Shown one piece after another: positions 8,677 through 16,679 of a DNA stretch of 42,601 nucleotides; the first letter of the stretch is position 1; every line of letters begins with the position of its first letter. Source of the DNA: UBA2428 sp002343545 (lineage in GTDB: Bacteria; Bdellovibrionota; UBA2428); assembly GCA_937952285.1 (NCBI GenBank), contig CALFZE010000108.1, forward strand, positions 1 to 42,601, given 5' to 3'. The position numbers were made by a program, and so were the translations under genes. The notes below the pieces were generated by a model. The model saw only the letters and a program-made list of their open reading frames with translations, made no database searches and was not told the DNA's origin.

Positions 8677-9159
8677 TTATTTTTCGAGAAGACTGCGAAG
8701 CATCCAGGCCGTTTTTTCGTGGATCTGCATCCGCTGGGTGAGGAGATCCGCGGTCGGTTCGTCGGAAGCCTTATCGACGAGCGGGAAAATCTTGCGGGCC
8801 GTACGGACGACGGCTTCCTGGCCTTCGACCAGGATCCGGATCATCTCGTCGGCCGGAGGCTTACCGACGACTTCGGAAATCGAGGAAAGCTTGGAGAACT
8901 CGGCGTAGGTGCCGGGCGCGGGAAAGCCCAACGCGCGGATGCGTTCCGCCACGAGGTCCACGGCCAGCGCGAGTTCGTTGTATTGGGTCTCGAACATGAG
9001 GTGGAGCGTTTGGAACATCGGCCCCGTCACGTTCCAGTGGAAGTTGTGCGTTTGGAGATAGAGGGTGTAAGTGTCGGCGAGCAGGACCGAGAGTCCTTCC
9101 GCGATCTTCTCGCGATCCTTCTTCGAGATGCCGTTGTTGATGTCGGGTGCCTTAGCCAT
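8677..9159 (-). CDS. dps: Dps-family DNA-binding, iron-storing ferritin
   Basis: A 160-residue Dps protein. It carries HNFHWNVTGPMFQTLH, the Dps signature. The dinuclear ferroxidase ligands line up as His41, His53 and Glu57 from one subunit and Asp68 and Glu72 from the other; Glu57 takes the place of an aspartate in E. coli Dps. Twelve subunits form a cage that oxidises Fe2+ with peroxide and protects DNA in stress or stationary phase. AGGAGG stands 5-6 bases before the ATG at 9159, so the start is secure. The lysine-rich N-terminal tail (MAKAPDINNGISKKDREK) could contribute to DNA binding. Confidence 0.95.
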   Translation of the reverse strand: MAKAPDINNGISKKDREKIAEGLSVLLADTYTLYLQTHNFHWNVTGPMFQTLHLMFETQYNELALAVDLVAERIRALGFPAPGTYAEFSKLSSISEVVGKPPADEMIRILVEGQEAVVRTARKIFPLVDKASDEPTADLLTQRMQIHEKTAWMLRSLLEK

Positions 9160-9227
9160 AAAATCCTCCTGAAAGTCTGCCGGAAACTACCATAGGAAGG
9201 GCCCGGAATCTGTGACAGACTGACGGC

Positions 9228-10214
9228 GTGGGAAAAGGCCACGGACACGATTGCGACCACGACCATGGTCACGCCCATCCGCACGGGTCCGGCCATGACC
9301 ACGGCCATCACCACGGTCCGCTTCCGACGGACGCCGCTTCGCTCGCCCGCATTCGCACGGCCTTTTTTCTGAACGCGAGCTTCGCCGTGCTCGAGATCGC
9401 CGGTGGCCTCTGGTCGGGGAGTCTCGCGATCCTGGCCGACGGTTGGCACGATCTCGGCGACGCCCTCTCGCTCGCGCTCGCCTACTTCCTGGAGCGCAAG
9501 GCCTCGAAGGGGCCGAGCCGCGCGTTTACCTACGGATACCGCCGCTATTCCCTGCTTTCCTCGGTCATCGTCGCGCTGCTCCTCGTGGCCGGCTCGGCCC
9601 TCATCCTGCGCGAAGCCATCCCGCGTTTCGCGAACCCCGGGCAGCCCCGCACCGAATTCATGCTCGTCTTCGCGGTGCTGGGCATCCTCGTGAACGGTTA
9701 CGCCGTGCTCAAGATGCGCGTCGGCCGTAGCGCGAACGAGAAGGTCCTGAGCTGGCACCTGCTCGAGGACTTGCTGGGCTGGATCGCGGTGCTCGTCGGC
9801 ACGCTACTCATGCGCGCCTTCGGCTGGAACTGGATCGATCCCGCGCTCGCCGTCGTCATCGCCCTGCTCGTCCTTTGGCACGTCGTGGGCCACACCCGCG
9901 AGTCCGTCCAACTCTTCTTGCAACGCACGCCCGAAGGCTTCGATCTCGACGGCTTTCGTCGCGAGGTTCGCGCGATCGCGGGCGTCACGGGGCTCCACGA
10001 CCTGCACGCCTGGTCGCTCGACGGCCAACGTCACGTTCTCTCGCTCCACGTCGTCCTGCGGCGGGGCACCGACGCCGCCGCGGCCAAGGCGACGATCCGC
10101 GAAAGCGCCAAAAGCCACGGCGAGTTTCACGTGACGATCGAGACGGAATTCGAAGGCGAGGACTGCGACGACCGCTGCGCGGACCCCACCCCGGGAAGCA
10201 AAGCGAATGAATGA
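9228..10214 (+). CDS. Cation diffusion facilitator (CzcD/ZitB-like zinc exporter)
   Basis: A 328-residue CDF transporter. The N-terminus is a His-rich tail with about a dozen histidines in the first 32 residues, typical of zinc CDFs. Six membrane helices follow. The metal-site motifs are in helix 2 (ADGWHDLGDA) and helix 5 (WHLLEDLLG), matching the usual 'AD..H...D' and 'H...D' pairs. The C-terminal cytoplasmic domain carries GLHDLHAWSLDGQRHVLSLH, also typical, and the tail ends with a Cys/Asp patch (EGEDCDDRC). It exports Zn2+ or similar ions in exchange for protons. The GTG start at 9228 lies 68 bp from the divergent dps. The next gene overlaps the end by 8 bp (ATGAATGA). Confidence 0.9.
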   Translation: MGKGHGHDCDHDHGHAHPHGSGHDHGHHHGPLPTDAASLARIRTAFFLNASFAVLEIAGGLWSGSLAILADGWHDLGDALSLALAYFLERKASKGPSRAFTYGYRRYSLLSSVIVALLLVAGSALILREAIPRFANPGQPRTEFMLVFAVLGILVNGYAVLKMRVGRSANEKVLSWHLLEDLLGWIAVLVGTLLMRAFGWNWIDPALAVVIALLVLWHVVGHTRESVQLFLQRTPEGFDLDGFRREVRAIAGVTGLHDLHAWSLDGQRHVLSLHVVLRRGTDAAAAKATIRESAKSHGEFHVTIETEFEGEDCDDRCADPTPGSKANE

Positions 10215-11445
10215 AGCCCTCGCCCGGCGCCGCGCAACCTTGATCGCCGCGCTCGTCGTCCTCGCCTCGATCGCGCTCTTCGCGATCGGGCTCGGGCAAC
10301 CGACGACGCCGAACTTTGACGAATTCCACTACCTTCCCGCCGCGCGCGAGTTCCTGCAGCTCGGCACGAACCGCAATTGGGAACACCCCCCGCTCGGCAA
10401 GCTCCTCATCGCCGGCGGCATGGCCGTTTTCGGCGACAATCCCGTGGGCTGGCGCGCGGGCGCCGCGCTCTTCGGCGCGCTCACGATGGGACTCGTCTTC
10501 CTTTGGGCTTCGCGCCTCTTCGGATCGCTCCGCTCGGCGGGACTGGCGACGCTGATCGTGCTGCTCGCACAGCTCCATTTCGTGCAGTCGCGGATCGGCG
10601 CGCTCGACGTCTTCTCGGCTTTCTTCGCCGTGCTCGCGGGCTTCGCCTTGACCGAAATCTGGCGACGCGGCGACGAAGCTTCGCGCCGCACGTGGATCGC
10701 GCTCGGAATCGCCCTCGGCGCGGGCGCGGCCGTCAAGTGGTTCGGCCTCCTGCTGTGGGCCGCGATCGGACTCTGGGCCTTCTTCCGTTTCGCGGGGCGC
10801 CGGGGCTTCGTGCTCCTGGCGCTGCTGGGGCTGCCGGCGGCGATCTACGCCGCGTCGTTCTTGCCGCTGCTCGCTCTGCGCGGCGAGAACTACGACCTGG
10901 GCGGCCTCGTCGCGCTCCACGGCCGGATGTGGCGGGGCATGCGCTCGGTCGGCGTGGCCTCGCACGGCTACTCGAGCGAATGGTGGAGCTGGCCGCTCCT
11001 GCTGCGGCCGATCTGGTACCACTACCAAAGAAGCGCCGACGAGCAGAGCTTTCGCGGGGTGTTTCTCGTGGGCAACGCCGTGCTCTTTTGGCTGAGCCCG
11101 CTCGCAGTCGCGCACGCGATCGGCGTGTGGCGTCGCGAGCTCGCCGCGCGACCGATCGTATCGCCGCTGCTTTTCCTCTGGACGGCGCTTTACCTGCTGT
11201 GGGCCGTCGTGCCGCGTTCGGGCGGCTTCTTTTACTACTACTATCCGGCGAGCTTTCCGCTTTGTCTGCTCCTGACCTGGTCGCTCCTCGACCTCGAGCG
11301 GCGGCTCCGCACCCGAAGCGTCACGCATCTCGTCGTGGCCGCGGCCGCCATCGTTTTTCTGTGGTTCTATCCCGTGCTGAGCGGAGCCTTCGAAGTACCC
11401 GTCTCGCTCAGCCGCGGCTGGATGTGGTTCCACCGCTGGATCTGA
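10207..11445 (+). CDS. PMT-like (GT39-related) lipid-carrier-dependent glycosyltransferase
   Basis: A 412-residue polytopic membrane protein. It has the dolichyl-phosphate-mannose mannosyltransferase signature: an acidic pair in the first outer loop (FDEFHYLPAA, near 38-47) followed by NWEHPPLGKLLIAGG, then SRIGALDVFSAFF. Around ten hydrophobic helices follow. Family enzymes take a sugar from a polyprenyl-phosphate donor on the outer face of the inner membrane and place it on proteins or lipids. PMT proteins in bacteria can O-mannosylate exported proteins. The substrate cannot be told from the sequence. It overlaps the CDF gene by 8 bp, so it is probably cotranscribed, though a functional tie to zinc is not obvious. 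Confidence 0.82.
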   Translation: MNEALARRRATLIAALVVLASIALFAIGLGQPTTPNFDEFHYLPAAREFLQLGTNRNWEHPPLGKLLIAGGMAVFGDNPVGWRAGAALFGALTMGLVFLWASRLFGSLRSAGLATLIVLLAQLHFVQSRIGALDVFSAFFAVLAGFALTEIWRRGDEASRRTWIALGIALGAGAAVKWFGLLLWAAIGLWAFFRFAGRRGFVLLALLGLPAAIYAASFLPLLALRGENYDLGGLVALHGRMWRGMRSVGVASHGYSSEWWSWPLLLRPIWYHYQRSADEQSFRGVFLVGNAVLFWLSPLAVAHAIGVWRRELAARPIVSPLLFLWTALYLLWAVVPRSGGFFYYYYPASFPLCLLLTWSLLDLERRLRTRSVTHLVVAAAAIVFLWFYPVLSGAFEVPVSLSRGWMWFHRWI

Positions 11446-11516
11446 GGCCTTCGCCCGGGAAGCGGCGTTCCGGCCCCGGCCTCAAGCCCCGCCAAGATCT
11501 TGACGATAAGTTCGTT

Positions 11517-11840
11517 ATGGAACTCCGTCGCACGCCGCTTCTCATCCTCGCGCTCCTGTCGACCCTCGGCTACGAAAGCGACGTTCGCGCCGAACCGTCC
11601 CTCGCCCCCTGGAGCGCCGAACGCATGGCCGAGGCCACGCGGCTCAGTCTCGAGGCCTTCGAGCTCGACTACGAAACGACGGTCACCAAACGACTGCTCG
11701 CTTACACCTTCCACCGTACGCGCCTCGGCGGCGTCGTGAGCGTCTATCACGGCCCGGCCGAGAATCCCTTCGTCGCCGACTACGTCTGCCGGGAGATCGT
11801 GCACGAAGGTCGCCTCCGGATGCATTGCCACGAACACTGA
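11517..11840 (+). CDS. Small exported protein, unknown function
   Basis: A 107-residue product with a clear signal peptide (MELRRTPLLILALLSTLG, likely cleaved after VRA near residue 25). The mature part is about 80 residues, has two Cys (near 90 and 104), and ends in a His/Cys motif MHCHEH. Codon positions keep the GC-rich third-base pattern of the neighbours, which supports coding. It follows the PMT-like gene by 71 bp on the same strand and precedes another exported unknown by 55 bp. I do not recognise a family. Confidence 0.6.
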   Translation: MELRRTPLLILALLSTLGYESDVRAEPSLAPWSAERMAEATRLSLEAFELDYETTVTKRLLAYTFHRTRLGGVVSVYHGPAENPFVADYVCREIVHEGRLRMHCHEH

Positions 11841-11882
11841 CGCCCCTCCGTTTTCGTGACACCCCAACAAAATGGGGAGTGC

Positions 11883-11888
11883 TACACT
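11883..11888 (+). promoter_or_regulatory. -10-like hexamer TACACT just before the 11896 start
   Basis: TACACT ends 7 nt before the ATG at 11896, and no Shine-Dalgarno is present. If used as a -10 box, transcription would start at or next to the A of ATG, giving a leaderless message. A small CCCC-N8-GGGG inverted repeat (11863-11878) lies just upstream. Confidence 0.35.
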
Positions 11889-11895
11889 CGAAAGC

Positions 11896-13470
11896 ATGAA
11901 ATTCCGGTGCCGGCCCCTCCTCGCGCTCGTCGGTCTCCTCGCCAGCGATCCTCGTGCGATTCTCCTCGCCTGCGTCTCCTCCGGGCCGGGAGCCACGAAG
12001 GCCGACGTCGAGATGACGAAGAAGCTCTTTCTCGCGAAGCCGTTCGCCCGAACGCCCGCCGCCGCGAGCGGGCGCGCGGGCCCCATGCCACGACTGCCGA
12101 GCGCCGAAGCCCGCGGCTCGGCCCTTCCCTGGGGAGGGCGTGATCGCCGTCAATGGAGCGACGAAGCCGTGCTCGCGAACGCGACGTCGGCGGCGCTCAA
12201 CGAGGGTTGGTCTCGGCTGGGTTCCCGCGACGTCGTCGTGGCGGTGCCCGTCTCGATGATTCCTTCGGACCTGCGGCCCTACGGCGACGGCCAAACGAAC
12301 GCGGGCGTGCAGTTTCCGGACTGGCCCCACAAGATTCCGCCTCTCGTCGCGACGCTCGTGAAATCCTCGAACAACCGCGAACTCGTTATCTTCCGCGTGC
12401 ACAAAGACCTCGCCGCGAACGCCAAGCTCGAGATCGTTTACTTCGTCGAGACGCCCATCGGCTCGGGCAAGTTCCAAAAGAAAACGGCTTCGGTCGCGCT
12501 TCGTCGCGACGTCGGCTTCGTCGTGGGCGAGGACACTTTCTCGGGCCAATGGGCCGTCGACCGCGACAAGAAGTGGGGCAACCTCGACGGCAGCGCGCCC
12601 GTCTTCGTGCGCCCGACGGGATGGCAAGATTGGTTCCCCGTCGACTTCCGCTATCCCGTCTACACCGAGCAGGAGCTCACGCGCGCGGCGGGCCCCGGCA
12701 AGATGCCCGGCGGGCGCCCCTTCTGGGACCCCGAACTCATCCGCGACAACGCCGACGGCAAGACGGCATTCCAAGATCTCCAGGAGCGACAAAACTCCGG
12801 AAAGATGGGCAACGGCTGGTTCTACGTCGTTCCCAAGAACATCCACGCATGGATGCCCGCGGCGAACAACAAAATCCGCCTGACCGCGACGGGCATCGGC
12901 TGGACCTGGGTCATCGACAAGGGACCGCACGCGCCGTTCAAGACGCTCTACACCTGCTTCGAACGCCGCGACGCCGAAAAGGAAACGACCAAGCGCGCCG
13001 AAGTCGTGAGCCTCAACATGAAGGACCCCGACCAACAGCACATTCGCAAAGGTCGCCCCATCGAGGCGCCCCAGACGCTCGTGAGCGGCGGCGGCTGGCA
13101 CGAGATCGGCGACCCGGCCGAGACGATCATCAACAACGTCGAGGACGCCCCGGTCGTCGTCGGCATGGCGACGGGGATGCCGTGGCACGAAACGCCCGAG
13201 GGCGGCGCCCAGTTCGCGTACAAACTCACCGACGTCGTCACCGTTCGCTGGCTTCGGCCGGGCGAAGGCCTCGTCACGCCCGCGGGCGAGCAGACGCTCA
13301 AGGAAGGCTACGGCCCCACCCGCGGCAACCCCGCGATCCCCGGCGGACGTAACTACCACTGGTTCTACTTCCACGCCGACCGCGAAGTCTGCACGCAGGA
13401 GTGGGTCCACAACTGCGTCCCCACGAGCAAGAATAACCTCGGCCTGCGTTGCTCCGGCATGGGCGGCTAA
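11896..13470 (+). CDS. Large exported protein of unknown function
   Basis: A 524-residue protein with a hydrophobic N-terminus (MKFRCRPLLALVGLLA, then AILLACVSSG); LLAC with Cys26 could be a lipobox but the hydrophobic run is broken by SDPR, so lipoprotein status is uncertain. The mature region is rich in Trp, Asp and Pro, with WQDWFPVDFRYPVYTE, GNGWFYVVPKNIHAWMP, IGWTWVIDKGPH and NYHWFYFHADREVC. It ends with four Cys (C at VCTQEW, HNCVP, LRCSG region), suggesting disulfides outside the cytoplasm. I do not recognise a family. I chose 11896 over an in-frame ATG at 11872 because the former begins directly with the signal sequence. Confidence 0.65.
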   Translation: MKFRCRPLLALVGLLASDPRAILLACVSSGPGATKADVEMTKKLFLAKPFARTPAAASGRAGPMPRLPSAEARGSALPWGGRDRRQWSDEAVLANATSAALNEGWSRLGSRDVVVAVPVSMIPSDLRPYGDGQTNAGVQFPDWPHKIPPLVATLVKSSNNRELVIFRVHKDLAANAKLEIVYFVETPIGSGKFQKKTASVALRRDVGFVVGEDTFSGQWAVDRDKKWGNLDGSAPVFVRPTGWQDWFPVDFRYPVYTEQELTRAAGPGKMPGGRPFWDPELIRDNADGKTAFQDLQERQNSGKMGNGWFYVVPKNIHAWMPAANNKIRLTATGIGWTWVIDKGPHAPFKTLYTCFERRDAEKETTKRAEVVSLNMKDPDQQHIRKGRPIEAPQTLVSGGGWHEIGDPAETIINNVEDAPVVVGMATGMPWHETPEGGAQFAYKLTDVVTVRWLRPGEGLVTPAGEQTLKEGYGPTRGNPAIPGGRNYHWFYFHADREVCTQEWVHNCVPTSKNNLGLRCSGMGG

Positions 13471-13618
13471 GTCCCGCAGGCGCGGCGCCTGAACGGCCAC
13501 GGCCGGAGGGTTCCCCGGCATGCCGCACAAGCGTCTCTCGCTTCTCGGGTCATTTTTGGCCGGATGAACTTCACAGCCGTGAACTCCCGCGGCGGATGGC
13601 ATCTGCTAAACTTCTCGG
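13471..13618. promoter_or_regulatory. Gap with small inverted repeats and a -10-like TAAACT at 13607-13612
   Basis: The gap before the TIGR02147 gene holds a GC hairpin CAGGCG-N3-CGCCTG just after the upstream stop codon (possible weak terminator without a T run). It also has TTCAC-AGCC-GTGAA at 13570-13583, and TAAACT ending 6 nt before the GTG start at 13619. The last arrangement suggests a leaderless message; the TTCAC/GTGAA repeat sits where an operator could lie. Confidence 0.35.
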
Positions 13619-14485
13619 GTGGCCACGCCCAAGCATTACGTCGAAATTCTCGAACGCCACTTTCGGCTCCGACGCGCGCGCAATCCCGCCTATTCCTACC
13701 GAGCCTTCGCGCGCGACCTCAAGCTTCCGGCCTCGCGACTCTCGCAGATCCTGAAGGGACGCCAAGGCCTCTCGCTGGCGCGGGCGACCGAAATCGCCGA
13801 ACGCCTCGGCCTCGCCGAACTCGAAAGATCGGTTTTCCTCGACCACGTCGAGGCTAAACACGCTCGCGACCCCCAAACCCGACGTGCGGCGCGCGAGCGT
13901 CTGCTCGCCGCGAACGTGCACGCGGACTGGCGCGCGATCGAGGCGGCGGATTTTTCGCGCATGATCGATCCCGTCTACCTCGCGGCCCGGGCCTTGCCGT
14001 CGCTCGAAGGCTTTGCCTACGACCCGAAGTCCCTCGCCAAGCGTCTCGGCGTGAGCGTCGCGAAATTTCGCCGCATCTGGGCGACCCTGACGGAACTCGG
14101 TTTGCTCGCCCGCGATTCCGACGGGGCTTGGTCGAACGGCCCCCACGTCGTACGAAAATTCGAAGGCGCATCGGGCGACGTGCGTCGCTACCACCAGGCG
14201 GTGCTGGAGCGGGCGAAACGAGCCATCGACCAAGTTCCGATCGAGGAACGCGACGTCGGGGCCTTCGTGTTTCCCTTTGCTTCGTCGCACTTACCCGAAG
14301 CTCGGCTCGCGCTCGCCGAATTCCGCAAGAACTTTCCCGAGCGTTTCGAAGGGGGACCGGCACCCGACCGGGTCTACGCGCTCAGCGTTCAATTCTTTCC
14401 GCTTACCGAAAAGCCGGCCGTCCGCCGCGCGGCGAAACCCGTCGAGCCCTTTCCTACGGAAGGGCCTTCACTCGAAAGCGGATGA
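13619..14485 (+). CDS. TIGR02147/DUF4423-family putative regulator
   Basis: A 288-residue protein matching the TIGR02147 layout. An N-terminal helix-turn-helix region reads YSYRAFARDLKLPASRLSQIL then GRQGLSLARATEIAERLGL (residues 22-66). A second winged-helix-like part follows near 140-165 (LAKRLGVSVAKFRRIWATL), then a C-terminal region ending in DRVYALSVQFFPLT, the family's typical end. The family is expanded in Fibrobacter and Bdellovibrio-type bacteria, and its members are thought to be DNA-binding regulators; targets are not known to me. The GTG start is used because the family begins with 'M....Y...L...F..R...N..YS.RAFAR'. The 3' end overlaps the convergent gene by 32 bp. Confidence 0.8.
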   Translation: MATPKHYVEILERHFRLRRARNPAYSYRAFARDLKLPASRLSQILKGRQGLSLARATEIAERLGLAELERSVFLDHVEAKHARDPQTRRAARERLLAANVHADWRAIEAADFSRMIDPVYLAARALPSLEGFAYDPKSLAKRLGVSVAKFRRIWATLTELGLLARDSDGAWSNGPHVVRKFEGASGDVRRYHQAVLERAKRAIDQVPIEERDVGAFVFPFASSHLPEARLALAEFRKNFPERFEGGPAPDRVYALSVQFFPLTEKPAVRRAAKPVEPFPTEGPSLESG

Positions 14486-14942
14486 CTTCCGTGTCTTTAT
14501 TGCCTTCTTGCTCCTGGTAGAGGTCCCGGAAGACCTGGACCTTCAAGCACGGGGAGACTTCGATATGCGGCCCGCGAGAAAGCGCACAGCTCCCGTAGAC
14601 CTCGAAGGTGCTTTCCTCGTGCAAGGACGTGCGCATCGTGGATCCCAGTTTTACCCGTAGGATCTGTGGATCGTTTTGGAAGGAAGCCTTCCAGTCTTCG
14701 TCGCCCATTTCTGGTCGCGCGCGGGCTTCCGCCGCCTTCACCGACTTCTTGATGAGGGCTTTGCCCGCGGAAGTTTTGAGAAAAGCTTCGTACTGCTTCA
14801 AGGCTTCGGCCTCCGGCCCCGGACGCAATCCGCCGTTCTCGACGTCACCGCCACCTCCCGGCTTAATCGGCGCGGGAGCCGCCCCCGCTCGCGTCGGCGC
14901 GAAGATCGCCAGGACCGCCCAGAACAATAGGTGCTGCTTCAT
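14454..14942 (-). CDS. Small exported protein, unknown function
   Basis: A 162-residue protein with a signal peptide (MKQHLLFWAVLAIFAPTRAGA, cleavage probably after AGA). A Pro/Gly-rich linker with PIKPGGGG follows, then a helical region and a C-terminal part with two Cys (YGSCALS, VSPCLKV) that could form a disulfide. The start at 14942 is set by GGAGG seven or eight bases upstream; earlier in-frame ATGs would add a basic non-signal tail. No family recognised. It may be transcribed on its own or by read-through from pdxT, 110 bp upstream. Confidence 0.65.
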   Translation of the reverse strand: MKQHLLFWAVLAIFAPTRAGAAPAPIKPGGGGDVENGGLRPGPEAEALKQYEAFLKTSAGKALIKKSVKAAEARARPEMGDEDWKASFQNDPQILRVKLGSTMRTSLHEESTFEVYGSCALSRGPHIEVSPCLKVQVFRDLYQEQEGNKDTEVIRFRVKALP

Positions 14943-15052
14943 CTTGATTTCCTCCATCGATACCTTCCTCTTTCGGAACTCGGCGCCCTTCCTTGACGAG
15001 CGGAAGCCAGGCCTAGGCGATTGATCGTGTCGTGACGTTTCGCGAAGTCCGG

Positions 15053-15637
15053 TCAAACGGGCTTACGAAGTCCGCTTAAGCGGACTTCGTCGACGAAATC
15101 TCGGTGAAAGCGAGAGGGGGCGCGGAGCGAAAGCTCCGGATGGAAGGTCGAGAGAAACACGTGTCCGCTGCGCACGTAGACGGGTTGACCCTCGTAAGCC
15201 GCGAGAACCTCGACGTCGGGGCCCACGCGCTCGAGAATCGGCGCGCGAATGAAGCTGACTTCGTCGCCAAGGAGTTCGGCCTGAAAACTATCGAGCTGAC
15301 GCCCGTAACCGTTGCGCGTGACGTCGACATCGATCCAGCCGAAGGAACGCTGATCGGGATGGTGCACGGTCTTGGCGGCGAGGATCGCTCCCGCGCAGAT
15401 GCCCCAGACGGGCTTCGCGCGGCCGTAGTCACCGAGCGCGTCTTCCATGTCGAAGGCCTTGAGGAGCTTGAGCATCGTGGTCGACTCGCCGCCCGGCAAG
15501 ATCAAGCCGTCCACGCTCGCGAGGACCTTTTCGTCGCGAACCTCGACGAATTCGGCGCCCGCGGCCTCGACGTGCGCCCGGTGCGGCGAAACCGCTCCCT
15601 GCAAGGCCAGCACGCCGATCCGCGGTTTCCGTTCCAT
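15053..15637 (-). CDS. pdxT: Pyridoxal 5'-phosphate synthase glutaminase subunit PdxT
   Basis: A 194-residue class I glutaminase that frees ammonia from glutamine for PdxS. The catalytic triad is visible as Cys81 (VWGICAGAI), His166 and Glu168 (TFHPEL), and the oxyanion region as PGGEST (48-53). The length is normal. AGGAGT stands four or five bases before the ATG. It lies downstream of pdxS on the same strand, but the 115-bp gap is almost filled by a long palindromic repeat, unlike the tight spacing usual for these partners. The last codons (DEVRLSGLRKP) are written in a perfect 26-bp palindrome, and the C-terminus after the catalytic region may have been shaped by it. Confidence 0.96.
   Translation of the reverse strand: MERKPRIGVLALQGAVSPHRAHVEAAGAEFVEVRDEKVLASVDGLILPGGESTTMLKLLKAFDMEDALGDYGRAKPVWGICAGAILAAKTVHHPDQRSFGWIDVDVTRNGYGRQLDSFQAELLGDEVSFIRAPILERVGPDVEVLAAYEGQPVYVRSGHVFLSTFHPELSLRAPSRFHRDFVDEVRLSGLRKPV
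15065..15090. repeat. Perfect 26-bp palindrome inside the 3' end of pdxT
   Basis: The half-site ACGAAGTCCGCTT is followed immediately by its exact reverse complement. It ends 12 bp before the pdxT stop-codon coordinate at 15053. As RNA it could fold an 11-bp stem with a 4-nt loop on either strand. No T run follows on the minus strand, so it is not a classical terminator. It may be an inserted palindromic unit or a recognition site. Confidence 0.9.
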
Positions 15638-15649
15638 TCTTACTCCTGC

Positions 15650-15750
15650 TCCTTGATTTAAACTTCCTACGGCAAGGCCGCAGGGAGCGAAATGTATTCC
15701 AAATACATGAGTCGACCGAGAACGCCGCCGTAGGGAGTTTAAATCAAGGA
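15650..15750. repeat. Palindromic repeat element, copy 1 (pdxS-pdxT gap)
   Basis: Outer arms at 15650-15673 and 15727-15750 are inverted repeats of 24 bp with 23 matches. Inside are GCAAGGCCGCAGGGAGCG (15672-15689) and CGACCGAGAACGC (15713-15725), and between these a central hairpin ATGTATT-cca-AATACAT. The two core strings recur exactly, in reverse orientation, in the element at 38409-38511, while outer arms and central stem differ in sequence but stay self-complementary. It fills the pdxS-pdxT gap, beginning only 2 bp downstream of the pdxS stop. It could act as a terminator, an mRNA-stability or attenuation element, or a mobile REP-like unit. Confidence 0.92.
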
Positions 15751-15752
15751 CA

Positions 15753-16643
15753 CTACCAACCGCGTTCGGCCATGCGCTGCTCGGGAGCCAAGGTCTTGAG
15801 CTCGAGGCCGCGCATGGCGGCGCCGAGGTCGCGCGACACTTCGAGAAGGATCTCGGGGTCCTTGTAGCGGGCCGCGGCCTTCACGATGGCGGCGGCGAAG
15901 GCCTTGGGGTTCGAGGACTTGAAGATGCCGCTGCCCACGAAGACGGCTTCCGCGCCGAGCTGCAGGCAGAGGGCCGCGTCGGCCGGGGTCGAGACGCCGC
16001 CCGCCGCGAAGTTCGGAACCGGAAGCTTCCCGAGCTCGCGGACCTTGAGCAGGAGCTCGTAGGGCGCGCCGAGGTTCTTGGCTTCGGTCATGAGCTCGGC
16101 CGCGTCGAGCTTCGTGACCCGGCGGATTTCTTGGTGAATTTGGCGCAGGTGGCGCACGGCCTCGACGATGTTGCCGGTGCCGGGCTCGCCCTTCGTGCGG
16201 ATCATCGCCGCGCCTTCGCCGATGCGGCGGAGCGCTTCGCCCAAGTTCGTGGCGCCGCAGACGAAGGGCGCCGCGAAGCCGTGCTTGTCGATGTGGTAGG
16301 CCTCGTCGGCCGGGGTCAGGACTTCGGACTCGTCGATGTAGTCGACTTCGAGGGCCTGAAGGATTTGGGCTTCCACGAAGTGGCCGATGCGGCACTTGGC
16401 CATGACGGGGATCGAAACCGCGGCCTGGATCTCTTCGATGAGCATGGGGTCCGACATGCGGGCCACGCCACCCTCTTTCCGGATGTCCGAGGGAACGCGC
16501 TCGAGCGCCATGACGGCCACCGCGCCGGCTTCCTCGGCGATACGGGCCTGTTCCGCGTCGACGACGTCCATGATGACGCCGCCTTTGAGCATTTCCGCGA
16601 GAGCGACCTTCGTGTTGGGTTGGGTGGATTGCTTTTGAGCCAT
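15753..16643 (-). CDS. pdxS: Pyridoxal 5'-phosphate synthase subunit PdxS
   Basis: A 296-residue TIM-barrel enzyme that makes pyridoxal phosphate from ribose-5-phosphate, glyceraldehyde-3-phosphate and ammonia delivered by PdxT. The catalytic lysines align as Lys83 (VMAKCRIGH) and Lys151 (IRTKGEPGTGNI), with Asp26 in GGVIMDVV. Other signatures are ALERVPSDIR and NFAAGGVSTPADAA. Length and sequence are fully typical. GAGAGGGCGC precedes the ATG at 16643 (a moderate Shine-Dalgarno). It is divergent from a MocR/PdxR-like regulator, which is the usual control of pdxST. Confidence 0.98.
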   Translation of the reverse strand: MAQKQSTQPNTKVALAEMLKGGVIMDVVDAEQARIAEEAGAVAVMALERVPSDIRKEGGVARMSDPMLIEEIQAAVSIPVMAKCRIGHFVEAQILQALEVDYIDESEVLTPADEAYHIDKHGFAAPFVCGATNLGEALRRIGEGAAMIRTKGEPGTGNIVEAVRHLRQIHQEIRRVTKLDAAELMTEAKNLGAPYELLLKVRELGKLPVPNFAAGGVSTPADAALCLQLGAEAVFVGSGIFKSSNPKAFAAAIVKAAARYKDPEILLEVSRDLGAAMRGLELKTLAPEQRMAERGW

Positions 16644-16679
16644 GCGCCCTCTCTAGCGGATAACGCGGGTCACTCTCCA

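Noticed and set aside
9985..11433. 482-residue minus-strand frame opposite the PMT-like gene
   Set aside because: The composition is charged and repetitive (Glu/Arg/Ala), with no domain, and lies exactly opposite a polytopic membrane protein gene.
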